From Mycolicibacter longobardus (lineage in GTDB: Bacteria; Actinomycetota; Actinomycetes; Mycobacteriales; Mycobacteriaceae), in the NCBI RefSeq assembly GCF_002102265.1, contig NZ_LQPG01000017.1:1-64000 (forward strand): a stretch of DNA of 64,000 bases. The letters run 5' to 3'. Each line of letters begins with the position of its first letter. Within the stretch, counting starts at the first letter, position 1. Below are positions 30,436 through 38,322 of the stretch, in pieces. Below the pieces are notes generated by a model that was not told the DNA's origin, searched no databases, and saw only the letters and a list, made by a program, of their open reading frames with translations. A program made the position numbers and the translations under genes.

Positions 30436-31662
30436 TCAGGCGTCGAACAGCACGGCGTGCATCAGCGTGCGTACGCAGGCCTGCGCATGGGCCAGATCCA
30501 CTGCCGGACCTGGGTCGGGGCGGTCATAATGGGCCAGGCGGCCGATGTCGACCACCAGGGCCATCGCGGCGTGGACCAGGAATCGGGCGGTTGTCGCGGT
30601 GAGTTCGGGACGCGCCGACAGCAGTAACCCGACCCAGGAGTCGATGGTGGATCGCTGAACGCTAAGCAGTAGCGTCTGATCGGACTGATCGAGATGGACC
30701 CGTTCGCTGAAATAGACCGATGCCAGCTCCGGGTTTGCGAACGAGGCGGCGACATAGATGTCGACCAGCTGCGTCAGCGCTTCTTGCGGTTCGGACCGGT
30801 TGGTGTCGACCACCGACAGCTCCGTGGAGAGTCGATCGGACAGGCGTCGTAGTGCGGTGCCGAGGATGTCGGATTTGCCGAGGAAATGGCGGTAGATTCC
30901 CGGGATTCTTAGGCCGGCTGCCTCGGCGATCTGGGCCATGGTGGTCTCGGCGTAGCCATGCCGGTGAAACAACATCATCGAGACGTGCAGCAGCTCTTCG
31001 TAGGTTCCGGCGTCGGAGGTGAAGATGCGCATTTCGGGTGTGTCCGGCGAAAAGTTGTTCGGCGCGGGCAATTCGGTGTTCAGCAACGCCGACGACGCCT
31101 TCGTCAGGATGTGGTTGATCTCGTCGGCCGGGGCACGTACCCGGTGGTCGGTGATGCTCCCGATGACGCTGAGCAGTGCCGCTGAAAGCATCCGCCGATG
31201 CAGGAGCGGAACCGTGGGGCGCAACTCGGCCAGCGGCTGCTGCAGGCGCTGGTTGACCAGTCGCAGGTGACCGAATAGTTGGGCGGCATCGGATTCCCGC
31301 AAGTAGCGGGCCTGCCATCGGTAGATGCCACCGGATTCGCGGTTGCGCACTGTCACGTCGATCAGGGCTTGTATCAACTGATCCAGCGTCTCCGCCGGGC
31401 CTGCGAAGGCTTCGGACGCGACGGCTGGATCAGTTGCGTCGACCAGTTGCCGGCTCAGCGCCAGTACCGCATCGCGGAACAGGTCGTATTTGCTTGCGTA
31501 GTGTCGGTACAGGGCCGGAGCGGAGATACCCACCTCGGTGGCGATGTTCTCCACCCTCGCCGTGTGATACCCCAGGGTGCTGAATGATTCGGCGGCAGCC
31601 TGGGCGATCTGATGCTTGCGGTCTTTGGGGCGTCGCCGGTCGGCGGGAGCGGCGTCAGTCAC
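30436..31662 (-). CDS. Tandem (double) TetR-family regulator
   Basis: A 408-residue fusion of two TetR proteins. The first DNA-binding domain has its helix-turn-helix at about 37-58 (VENIATEVGISAPALYRHYASK) and the second at about 241-262 (MAQIAEAAGLRIPGIYRHFLGK), each followed by a helical regulatory region. Ordinary TetR proteins are half this length and dimerise, so this protein may bind as a pseudo-dimer. The GTG at 31662 is chosen because GAGG lies 7 nt upstream; a TTG at 31674 is less likely. It overlaps the preceding DUF2236 gene by 8 bp and is the last gene of that operon, which it probably controls. Confidence 0.85.
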   Translation of the reverse strand: MTDAAPADRRRPKDRKHQIAQAAAESFSTLGYHTARVENIATEVGISAPALYRHYASKYDLFRDAVLALSRQLVDATDPAVASEAFAGPAETLDQLIQALIDVTVRNRESGGIYRWQARYLRESDAAQLFGHLRLVNQRLQQPLAELRPTVPLLHRRMLSAALLSVIGSITDHRVRAPADEINHILTKASSALLNTELPAPNNFSPDTPEMRIFTSDAGTYEELLHVSMMLFHRHGYAETTMAQIAEAAGLRIPGIYRHFLGKSDILGTALRRLSDRLSTELSVVDTNRSEPQEALTQLVDIYVAASFANPELASVYFSERVHLDQSDQTLLLSVQRSTIDSWVGLLLSARPELTATTARFLVHAAMALVVDIGRLAHYDRPDPGPAVDLAHAQACVRTLMHAVLFDA

Positions 31663-32461
31663 GTGTCGCCTCAAGGGGTGTCATGGCCTCGCGGGATTTC
31701 GCTTTGCGTAATGCGTTGCCTGCCCGGGCATTCCAGTGATGTCCGGGGGTCAGTGCCGACAGCTGGCTCAACCGGACGAACTGCCGCAGCGACCACCGGT
31801 CGGCAGTGGAGACGTGGAACCCGGTGAGTTCTCGGGCGCGAGGATGCTGCATCGCACGGACCGCGGGCGGGGGGACCGCGCGCATCCACCAGTCGGTAGG
31901 CGCGAAGATCTGTTCGCGGAACGGCTCGAAGTGCGGGCCGGCCACCAACTGAGACCGGCAGTGGTCCTCGAAGTATTCGACGAACTCCGGCCAGTTCGGC
32001 GGCATCGGCCGAGTCGATACGCCGTATCTGCGATACCAGGCGCAGCATTCCCGGTAGAGCTGCTCATGTTCCTCGGCGTCGAGTGGGCGGATGAAGGTAT
32101 TGACCATGAAGAAGAGGGACTCCACGTAGGCGCTGTGCTGAAAATGGAAGGTATCGGGGGTCAGCGCGTGGTATTTGTTCCCCAGGCTGTCGATGCCCTT
32201 GACGTGCTCGTGGGCGAACCGCATCTGCGGCCGCATATCCAGATCGGTGTAAGCGTAGTTGACGGCCTGGGTGACGGTGCGCTTCTTGTGCAGCCAGATG
32301 CGATTGCGCATCAGCGCGTGCTCGGTGATGCCGGCCGCGATACCGGGATGCAGCAGCAATAGACATACCGCCCTGGGCAACACGAATAGGAATCGCCGGT
32401 CGGCCAGGAAAGGCCACAGCAGGCTGTCGGGGCCCAAGTCGTCTTCGTCGTGGGGAGCCAT
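31655..32461 (-). CDS. DUF2236 / MpaB-family oxygenase-like protein (second paralogue)
   Basis: A 268-residue protein of the DUF2236 family, which includes b-type haem latex-clearing oxygenases and MpaB. The RxxT-like block (KRTVTQAVNYAYTDL) and the His-bearing block (RFAHEHVKGIDS, followed by NKYHALTPDTFHFQHSAYVES) are placed as in family members that bind haem. The ATG at 32461 sits 2 bp after the upstream paralogue. The substrate is unknown; a hydrophobic lipid or isoprenoid is plausible for the family. Confidence 0.8.
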   Translation of the reverse strand: MAPHDEDDLGPDSLLWPFLADRRFLFVLPRAVCLLLLHPGIAAGITEHALMRNRIWLHKKRTVTQAVNYAYTDLDMRPQMRFAHEHVKGIDSLGNKYHALTPDTFHFQHSAYVESLFFMVNTFIRPLDAEEHEQLYRECCAWYRRYGVSTRPMPPNWPEFVEYFEDHCRSQLVAGPHFEPFREQIFAPTDWWMRAVPPPAVRAMQHPRARELTGFHVSTADRWSLRQFVRLSQLSALTPGHHWNARAGNALRKAKSREAMTPLEATRD

Positions 32462-32463
32462 GG

Positions 32464-33402
32464 TCAGATCAGTGCCTTGTTTCGGCGGATGCGATGACGA
32501 AGCTCGGCCATCGCCACGGTGTAGTTGATGGTTCGGATGAACCGGGGGATGAAGCGGTTGACCAACGATACGAACAGAAACAGATTCTCGAACCGGCGCT
32601 GATCGGTGGCGGACCACTCGACCCCGAGCAGCTCACGAAAGCGCGGCGCAAGAAAACCGATCGTCAGAAACCGCAGCAGTGGTGCGGCGGGTAGGCCGAG
32701 CACCGGGTTGATCATCTTCAGGTCGATCAGTCGCATGAGGTAGCCGCGGACGGCGTCGTCCATCTCCAGCGTTTGGCATGTCTGGGCCCAGTAGGTGTCG
32801 AATTCCGCTCGGGTGGGCGGCCATTGGTCCTCGGTGACCTGCAACGTGGTGCCGAGCGTCCAGGCCTGGTGGTAGAACTTCTCCGCCTGTTCCGCGGTCA
32901 TCTTGCCGCGCAGTAGTTGGTAGGTGTCTTCGTAGAAGACGAAAAGGCATGCGGCGACCCACAGTTGCAGAGCCTGATCGAAGGCACTGTATTTGACCGG
33001 GCTGTCCGCGGAAGAGCGGACCTGGCGGTGCGCCACGTCGACGGCGTCGCGGTAGGCGGCGCGTTCCTGATCGGTGCCCAGGACCGCGACCGCCAAATAC
33101 TGGCCGAGGGTGCGCAACCGTTTCCACGGATGTTCCATCAGTGAACCGGATTCGACCCGGCTCTCCACGACCCCGTGGCCGACGCCGGGCATGCTCAGCT
33201 GCATGACGACGTTGGCGGCGGCCGCGGCCGCCGACCAGAAGTCAAGTGCCTCAGTGAGATCGACGGGATCGTTGTCCCAGCGCCGGGTATGGCGGTCGAC
33301 GTGAATCCGGGTCTCGGCGGGGCTCGGGGGCCGGGCTGTGGGGGAGGGCCGGCCGCCGAGCACGCTCACGACAAGATCGATGATCCGCACCAGAAACATC
33401 AT
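32464..33402 (-). CDS. DUF2236 / MpaB-family oxygenase-like protein (first paralogue)
   Basis: A 312-residue member of the same family as the gene downstream, but clearly divergent from it. It has a hydrophobic N-terminal segment (FLVRIIDLVVSVLGG), the RLRTLGQYLAVAVLGT block and the His block DVAHRQVRSSADSPVKYSAFDQALQLWVAA. The ATG at 33402 follows GGAGG with 8-nt spacing. It is the second gene of a four-gene operon with a small membrane protein upstream, its DUF2236 paralogue and the double TetR downstream. Confidence 0.8.
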   Translation of the reverse strand: MMFLVRIIDLVVSVLGGRPSPTARPPSPAETRIHVDRHTRRWDNDPVDLTEALDFWSAAAAAANVVMQLSMPGVGHGVVESRVESGSLMEHPWKRLRTLGQYLAVAVLGTDQERAAYRDAVDVAHRQVRSSADSPVKYSAFDQALQLWVAACLFVFYEDTYQLLRGKMTAEQAEKFYHQAWTLGTTLQVTEDQWPPTRAEFDTYWAQTCQTLEMDDAVRGYLMRLIDLKMINPVLGLPAAPLLRFLTIGFLAPRFRELLGVEWSATDQRRFENLFLFVSLVNRFIPRFIRTINYTVAMAELRHRIRRNKALI

Positions 33403-33445
33403 CCGGGCGGCCTCCGATGCTGCGGGGCGACGTGACGTTTCACGG

Positions 33446-33679
33446 TCACTGCATGCAGACGTTGGCGACCAGCAGCACCGGCCACGACACGATCGAGCCA
33501 AGGAACGACACCACCAGGTCCAGTCCTTGCATCTCGTGGAGGTGAGCGGTGTGCGTCAACGACCAGATCAGTCCGATGATCAGGTAGGGGGTGCCGAGCA
33601 TCAAGCCCAACCCGATCAGTTCTGCGACGCTCATCCGGTAGCTGAGCAGACGGCCGACGGCGTCGACGAATCCGGGCAT
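33446..33679 (-). CDS. Small two-helix membrane protein, first gene of the DUF2236 operon
   Basis: A 77-residue hypothetical protein with two predicted membrane helices (about 17-40 and 53-75) and His-rich residues between them (THTAHLHE). The ATG is preceded by GGGAGAG. It stands 43 bp before the first DUF2236 gene on the same strand, so it is probably cotranscribed. I do not recognise the family; it could anchor or partner the oxygenase-like proteins. Confidence 0.65.
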   Translation of the reverse strand: MPGFVDAVGRLLSYRMSVAELIGLGLMLGTPYLIIGLIWSLTHTAHLHEMQGLDLVVSFLGSIVSWPVLLVANVCMQ

Positions 33680-33988
33680 CGGTTTGTCTCTCCCAGTGTT
33701 CTGGCCCCGGAATGCAGCATGGCACAGCGGGGATGGGCCGACAAGATGGAAGTTAATTTGCGTTTGTGGTCGGCTGGTGAGACCGGCCGCGGTCGGCGTC
33801 GTGCGCAGTGGCGAAGTGCCAGATGCCGGGAGTTCTCAAAGAAATGACAAGACGACGGGTGGCGGCGAGGCGTCGGAACCGTGGCGGCTTTGTTAATGGT
33901 GTTGAGGCCGTCTGCGCAGGCGGGCCGGCCCCCGGATGCAGGCGATTTGGCGCCCCGGCCACCCGTTCGGTAACCTCGTAGACACCGA
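33680..33988. other. 309-bp intergenic region upstream of the initiator tRNA
   Basis: No convincing gene is seen; the short frames here lack ribosome binding sites and natural composition. The left side must hold the promoter of the DUF2236 operon (minus strand) and the right side the tRNA promoter (33947-33976). Confidence 0.6.
33947..33976 (+). promoter_or_regulatory. Putative promoter of the initiator tRNA gene
   Basis: TTGGCG (33947-33952) and TAACCT (33971-33976) are spaced by 18 bp and end 12 nt before the mature tRNA 5' end. Confidence 0.5.
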
Positions 33989-34062
33989 CGCGGGGTGGAG
34001 CAGCTCGGTAGCTCGCTGGGCTCATAACCCAGAGGTCGCAGGTTCGAATCCTGTCCCCGCTA
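33989..34062 (+). tRNA. Initiator tRNA-fMet (CAT anticodon)
   Basis: A 74-nt cloverleaf without encoded CCA. The anticodon CAT is at 34023-34025. The anticodon stem ends in three G-C pairs (GGG 34018-34020 with CCC 34028-34030), and position 1 is an unpaired C opposite U72; both are initiator hallmarks. The TTCGAAT T-loop and discriminator A at 34062 are present. Confidence 0.93.
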
Positions 34063-34086
34063 CTATGTGATGTTTCAGGACATCGG

Positions 34087-34128
34087 CAACGGCCGGACCC
34101 ACGCATGTAGGTCCGGCCGTTGTTTATT
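34087..34128 (+). terminator. Intrinsic terminator after the tRNA
   Basis: Perfect 13-bp arms CAACGGCCGGACC (34087-34099) and GGTCCGGCCGTTG (34110-34122) enclose a 10-nt loop and are followed by TTTATT. Confidence 0.85.
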
Positions 34129-34420
34129 GCACGGGTTTTCAGGTCGCGAAGAGTTTTTCCGGTGGCGGCAGAGCTGGGCGGAGACGCAGTTCAGGTGTCC
34201 TACTGACATCGACTGCCAGAACCGCCCGAACAAGAGCTACGGCAACTGATACGGCCACCAGCATCGGAGTATGCACGCCGCGCGTGAGGTCACGAGTGAG
34301 CGGCAAAACAGCGGAGGCGCTTATGGCTCCGTGACCGAGTACTTATTCTGGTAGCAGATGCCCTGAAGGAACCGCCCGCAGATGCCTACTGCGCCGGGAT
34401 AGGCCGAGGAAAGGGATCAG
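34129..34420. other. Intergenic region between tRNA terminator and DUF732 gene
   Basis: No supported gene, integrase fragment or attachment-site repeat is seen. The right end carries the Shine-Dalgarno GGAAAGGGA for the DUF732 gene. Confidence 0.5.
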
Positions 34421-34771
34421 ATGACACAGACCAAAGCCGGGCGCTGGCGGGTCATCGTGGCGGCCGTTCTTCTATCGGTGCCTCCGTCACTAATAGTTGG
34501 TACCGCACATGCCGACAACAGCAGCTACCTTCGAGAGATACATACCAAGGTCAGGATCCGGATGAGCGACAACCAAGCGCTCCGACTGGGTTCGGTGGTA
34601 TGTCATACATTGCGCAAGGGGCCGGACGGACATGTCACCCCCGCGTCACGGGGCGAGGCCACTCAAGCCGTTGCCAGGACAGCCCGCAAGTTGGGAGTTG
34701 ACGGTGGCGACGGCCTGGACCGCGGAAGCACTATGCGGGTGATCGAGGCGGCCGAACATCACCTGTGCTGA
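34421..34771 (+). CDS. Secreted DUF732 family protein
   Basis: A 116-residue mycobacterial exported protein. A signal peptide (basic MTQTKAGRWR, hydrophobic core to about residue 28, cleavage after AHA) is followed by a small helical DUF732 domain with two cysteines (in SVVCHTL and at the C-terminal Cys) likely to form a disulfide. The Shine-Dalgarno is good. The family is abundant in mycobacteria with no defined role. The gene abuts the convergent PucR-type gene end to end. Confidence 0.85.
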   Translation: MTQTKAGRWRVIVAAVLLSVPPSLIVGTAHADNSSYLREIHTKVRIRMSDNQALRLGSVVCHTLRKGPDGHVTPASRGEATQAVARTARKLGVDGGDGLDRGSTMRVIEAAEHHLC

Positions 34772-35437
34772 TCAGCTGTCCAGCCGTGGTGACCTGTTCC
34801 CGTTTCCGGACACTGAGCGGCCCTTGACAATCTCGAAGGCAAGACACAATTCGGCGAGTTCGCGCGGCGCGCTCAGGGAACGTCCGGTGTGTTCTTCGGT
34901 GCGGCGCAACCGGTTCCGTACCGTGTTGGGGTGACAGAACAGCGCGGAGGCGGTCTCCGCGATTGAGCCGTCGTGGTCGAGCCAAGCCTGGAAGGTCTCG
35001 CACAGGCTGAGGCGTTCATCGCTGGGCAGCAGATTGAATGGGCCGAGGGTGATTTCGGAGAGCTTGCGGGTCACCTCAGGTGCGCTGACCGCAGCGATGC
35101 CCAGCACGGAGTCGTCGAACACGCACACGTTGCCGTCCCGTTGGGCCGGCGCGTCCAGGGCTACCCGGGCATAGCGCAACGAAGTCGCGGTGTCGGCGAG
35201 ATCGTTGAAGATCGGACTGACGCCGATGTTGGTGGTGCTCACGCGCCTCAGCAGATCGGTGACGCGGGACAGCGACTCGCGGGACGGCAGATGGGCGATA
35301 CCGATCTGGACATCGGGAAGGAGTCGCCACGCTGAGTGCACGTCCAGGTGCCCAACATCGCCCCGGCGTTGCGGAGAGCCATGGCGTTGTCCCTTCTCCA
35401 GAACCGCTCGCGCAGCGGTCAGTCGAGCAGCGCTCAT
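34772..35437 (-). CDS. PucR/CdaR-type helix-turn-helix regulator, short form
   Basis: A 221-residue regulator. The C-terminal PucR-type helix-turn-helix is clear (ETASALFCHPNTVRNRLRRTEEHTG, about 160-184). The upstream part resembles the degenerate GGDEF-like domain that precedes it (DLLRRVSTTNIGVSPIFNDLADTATSLRYARVALDA). Most family members are about 400 residues, so the N-terminal sensory domain is missing. It is divergent from the steroid-reductase-like gene with an inverted repeat in between, suggesting it may regulate that gene. Confidence 0.72.
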   Translation of the reverse strand: MSAARLTAARAVLEKGQRHGSPQRRGDVGHLDVHSAWRLLPDVQIGIAHLPSRESLSRVTDLLRRVSTTNIGVSPIFNDLADTATSLRYARVALDAPAQRDGNVCVFDDSVLGIAAVSAPEVTRKLSEITLGPFNLLPSDERLSLCETFQAWLDHDGSIAETASALFCHPNTVRNRLRRTEEHTGRSLSAPRELAELCLAFEIVKGRSVSGNGNRSPRLDS

Positions 35438-35474
35438 CCTGTCATCGTTTCAGCGCCCCGATGTGCTACTACTG

Positions 35475-35495
35475 CCTTTCATATCGGATGAAAGG
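35475..35495. promoter_or_regulatory. Inverted-repeat operator candidate between pucR-like and reductase-like genes
   Basis: CCTTTCAT (35475-35482) and ATGAAAGG (35488-35495) are perfect 8-bp arms around the 5-nt spacer ATCGG. The right arm contains the AAAGG that serves as Shine-Dalgarno for the ATG at 35503. Confidence 0.5.
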
Positions 35496-35502
35496 TTCCA
35501 CC

Positions 35503-36258
35503 ATGGCCGGTCTCTACCACGCCGCTATCGTCTTCCTGATCGTCCTCACGATCGTCACCTTCGCCAGCAGCTTCTGGATCACCAACCCGTACGGTCGCTT
35601 CGCCAGTCCGGGTCAGCGCTTCACCCTGCCCGGAAAGATCAGTTGGCTGATGTTCGAATGCCCGCAGTGGTGGGCCTTTACCGTGACGTTCTGGCTTGTG
35701 GCACACCGGCACGGAGCCCCGGCGATCGTCCTGTACGTGCTTTGGCAAAGTCACTATCTTTACCGGGGGCTGATCTATCCGCTGAGCCGCAAGGGTGACG
35801 ACAAACGCTTCCCGATCTCCGGTATCGCTTTCGGCTTCACCTTCAACGCGGTCAACGGGTTCGCCAACGGTTACGCCGTGGCGCTGGCCCCGCACCTGCA
35901 GCACGAGCGCTGGTTTGTCGACCCCCGTTTCATCCTGGGGCTCGCCGTCGCGGTGATCGGCTGGGGGATCAATTTCCAGGCTGACCGCATCCTGATCGGA
36001 CTGCGCGCCGATGGCGGCAGCGGGTACAGCATCCCCTACGGCGGGGCGTTTCGCTGGGTGTCTTCGGGCAACTATTTCGGTGAACTCATTCTGTGGGCGG
36101 GCTGGGCGATCATGGCGTGGACCGTTCCGGGGCTGATCTTCCTGCTCTTCTCCATCGCCAACCTCGGACCTCGGGCGGTGGCCACCCACAAGTGGTATCA
36201 GCAGCAGTTCCCCGACTATCCGCGTAACCGCAAGGCGATCATTCCGGGAGTGCTGTAG
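35503..36258 (+). CDS. Steroid 5-alpha-reductase (SRD5A)-family membrane protein
   Basis: A 251-residue polytopic protein with about six membrane helices. The C-terminal half has the family pattern with GINFQADRILIGLRADGG, YSIPYGGAFRWVSSGNYFGELILWAGWA and the closing HKWYQQQFPDYPRNRKAIIP, as in 3-oxo-5-alpha-steroid 4-dehydrogenases and related NADPH enoyl reductases. The likely substrate is a steroid or long-chain enoyl compound. The ATG at 35503 is chosen for its AAAGG spacing; 35488 is an alternative inside the inverted repeat. Confidence 0.82.
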   Translation: MAGLYHAAIVFLIVLTIVTFASSFWITNPYGRFASPGQRFTLPGKISWLMFECPQWWAFTVTFWLVAHRHGAPAIVLYVLWQSHYLYRGLIYPLSRKGDDKRFPISGIAFGFTFNAVNGFANGYAVALAPHLQHERWFVDPRFILGLAVAVIGWGINFQADRILIGLRADGGSGYSIPYGGAFRWVSSGNYFGELILWAGWAIMAWTVPGLIFLLFSIANLGPRAVATHKWYQQQFPDYPRNRKAIIPGVL

Positions 36259-36279
36259 CTGGCCTGGAGGCTCGCTCGA

Positions 36280-36846
36280 TCAGTCGTGTTTCGCCTCGTA
36301 GCGCAGCAGGACCGTGCCGCCCGGGAAGGTGCGGTTCTCCAACAGTCGCAGCGAGATCCATGACGGCAGAGTCGGGAAGAACGGGGTGCCGCCGCCCACG
36401 GCGGTGGGCGCGACCACGATCCGGTACTCGTCCACCAATCCGGCCTGCACGATCGGTGCGGCCAGCGTCGCGCCGGCCACCTCCAGCCTGCCCTCGGTTT
36501 GGGCTTTCAGCTTCGTCACCACCTCGACCGGGTCGCCGCGTTCCAGCCGGGAGTTCCAGCCGACCGACTCGAGGGTGCGCGAGAACACCACCTTGGGCAT
36601 GTCGCGCCAGATGCGGGCGAAGTCGACGATCAATGGGGTGGCGTCCGGGGCCTCGTCGGCAGTCGGCCAGTACCCGGACATCAGTTCGTAAAGCCGCCGC
36701 CCGTAGAACGACAGGGCGGTCTCCCGCTCGAAATCGTTCCAGTACTGGTGCAGTTCTTCGCTCGGATCGGCCCAGTCGATGCCGCCTTGTGTGTCGGCGA
36801 TGTACCCGTCCACCGACACGGTGAAGCCATAGATGAGTCTGCCCAT
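36280..36846 (-). CDS. Dihydrofolate reductase-fold (RibD C-terminal) protein
   Basis: A 188-residue protein of the RibD-C/DHFR-like family. It starts MGRLIYGFTVSVDGYIAD, contains FYGRRLYELM and the nucleotide-binding-type segments MPKVVFSRTLES and LEVAGATLAAPIVQAGLVDEYRIVVAP. These proteins are NADPH-dependent reductases of unknown substrate; some confer antifolate tolerance. The ATG at 36846 gives the conserved N-terminus. Confidence 0.85.
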   Translation of the reverse strand: MGRLIYGFTVSVDGYIADTQGGIDWADPSEELHQYWNDFERETALSFYGRRLYELMSGYWPTADEAPDATPLIVDFARIWRDMPKVVFSRTLESVGWNSRLERGDPVEVVTKLKAQTEGRLEVAGATLAAPIVQAGLVDEYRIVVAPTAVGGGTPFFPTLPSWISLRLLENRTFPGGTVLLRYEAKHD

Positions 36847-36922
36847 GAAGATCAGTCTGCACCGGCGGGCAAGACTCATCTCGACGCCACACAGGATGCT
36901 GTCAATCCTGGTGGACGGGCTC

Positions 36923-36943
36923 CGGGGAGGTACGCCCTCCCCG
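36923..36943. repeat. GC-rich hairpin between the DHFR-like and NTF2-like genes
   Basis: CGGGGAGG (36923-36930) and CCTCCCCG (36936-36943) form an 8-bp stem with a 5-nt loop, 40 nt downstream of the minus-strand gene ending at 36983. No T-run follows on either strand, so termination is only possible. Confidence 0.35.
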
Positions 36944-36982
36944 CTCAGCCAGAGGTTTGATCAGTGCTGATCGACGGCCTGC

Positions 36983-37804
36983 TCAGATGTAGAGGCGGAC
37001 AGCGGAAAGCGCGCCCCGGTGGGCGGCGTCGTGAGAGAACTCGAATAACCCCACGCCGCGCCTGCCGTCCAGATGCACAGTCGCAGAGACGGTATGCCCT
37101 GCGGCCAATAGCTTTTCAACTTCTAGATGCTGTGCTGTTGAGGTGAACTCAGCAACCGAGGTTTCCGTAACACCGTCCAGGCTCAGCGTTGGATTCGGAG
37201 CCAGAAGCGAGGAAACCGCGACCGTGTCAGCCTGTGCCAGTGCCGCGACCAGGTCGACGACCCGACGCTTTCCGCGCTTTCGTACCCCTGCGAGTCCGCG
37301 CAGGAAACCAGCACTGCCAGAAAACCCTTGGTGGCGAATCAGCTGTGGCCCCAATATTGCAGAGGCCAGCAGGCCGCGGCCACCGGAGCTCAGCAACTGC
37401 CCGATCATCTTCTGCAGCTCCCAGTGGGCGAACAACCGCTGGATCTTCAGCTCGCTGTCTGGCCCCGCCGAGATGAGGTCATATCGCAGATGCATCGGGA
37501 TATGCAGGGTGACACCCGTCGACATCGTGGTGCGCACCGTGAGGTCTCGCAGCACCGACATGCCTGCGACCACGTCCTGCTGCACGTCAAACTCGATGGT
37601 GTTCGGCGCAATGAAGGTGTCGAAGAACCGCCCGATGGCGGCCGTGCCGACATGGGGAGTCGACCCTACCGGGTCGTTGACCTGCCCGTCAGCGGCGAAG
37701 AGCCCGACCCAAGCTGATTTATCGTGTACTGCAACCGCTTTCGGCGATTGCTCCACGGCTTCGAGGAGTGCACTGGCACTGTGCGGTGAACGTCGATCCT
37801 GCAC
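36983..37804 (-). CDS. Tandem NTF2-like/SnoaL-type protein
   Basis: A 273-residue protein that appears to contain two NTF2-like (ketosteroid-isomerase-type) folds joined by a basic Gly/Arg-rich linker. The first spans about 15-125 (WVGLFAADGQVNDPVGSTPHVGTAAIGRFFDTFI is typical) and the second about 185-273, more degenerate. The GTG at 37804 is chosen for the AGAGGA Shine-Dalgarno 6 nt upstream; ATG 37831 and TTG 37843 lack one. The substrate may be a steroid or polyketide; the assignment is at fold level only. Confidence 0.68.
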   Translation of the reverse strand: MQDRRSPHSASALLEAVEQSPKAVAVHDKSAWVGLFAADGQVNDPVGSTPHVGTAAIGRFFDTFIAPNTIEFDVQQDVVAGMSVLRDLTVRTTMSTGVTLHIPMHLRYDLISAGPDSELKIQRLFAHWELQKMIGQLLSSGGRGLLASAILGPQLIRHQGFSGSAGFLRGLAGVRKRGKRRVVDLVAALAQADTVAVSSLLAPNPTLSLDGVTETSVAEFTSTAQHLEVEKLLAAGHTVSATVHLDGRRGVGLFEFSHDAAHRGALSAVRLYI

Positions 37805-37926
37805 CTGGATTCCTCTCGTGAACCGGAGCATGCGGCGGGGCAATCGCGGGTGCGAGCTGCCGACAGCTTCGCAGCAACGACCCTAGTCCTGCAGCCGCAG
37901 ACGACCTTGCCCAGTACCGCGGACGG

Positions 37927-38322
37927 TCACCACAAGGTACGCAGGCCGGCGAGGCCGGCGAATGCGGCGTCGCCGGTGATGAGGGTCATCGAGTGGATGA
38001 TCGCCTGGGCTGCCAGCATGCGGTCGAACGGGTCTCGATGATCCCAGTCGAGCCGTCCGGCCAGCAGTGCGTGTTCCTCGTCCATCGGCAATCTGGTGGC
38101 GCCCAAGCGATCGAGATGCCTGGAGTAGGCGCCAAGGACCGCATCTGCCTGAGGTAGCTTGCCCAACCGCTGCTTGGTGGCCAGCTCCCACGCCGACACC
38201 GACGACACGAAGATCGGGACGGATCGATCGGTGAGGACTTCACGGGCGTTGGGTCCCAGGCGCGCCGGGTCGGTGAGTGCCCACAGCAGGGCATGGGTGT
38301 CCAGCAGGTGCGTCACTCCCAT
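37927..38322 (-). CDS. vapC: VapC-type PIN-domain toxin
   Basis: A 131-residue PIN domain. Acidic residues are Asp8 (LLDTHALLW), Glu46 (SAWELATK), Asp97 and Asp100 (DHRDPFDRMLAAQA) and Asp118 (ITGDAAF), the arrangement of the PIN subgroup usually paired with Phd antitoxins. It overlaps the antitoxin gene by 10 bp. The ATG at 38322 is used; a GTG two codons later is possible. Confidence 0.9.
   Translation of the reverse strand: MGVTHLLDTHALLWALTDPARLGPNAREVLTDRSVPIFVSSVSAWELATKQRLGKLPQADAVLGAYSRHLDRLGATRLPMDEEHALLAGRLDWDHRDPFDRMLAAQAIIHSMTLITGDAAFAGLAGLRTLW

Noticed and set aside
33684..33896. Possible 70-codon plus-strand gene in the gap before the tRNA
   Set aside because: No ribosome binding site, no conserved motif and uneven composition.
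34067..34249. Possible 60-codon gene beginning at the tRNA 3' end
   Set aside because: It starts inside the tRNA-terminator region, crosses the terminator stem and has no Shine-Dalgarno or recognised domain.
36923..36943. Factor-independent terminator
   Set aside because: A stem is present but no T-run follows on either strand, so it is kept only as a hairpin.
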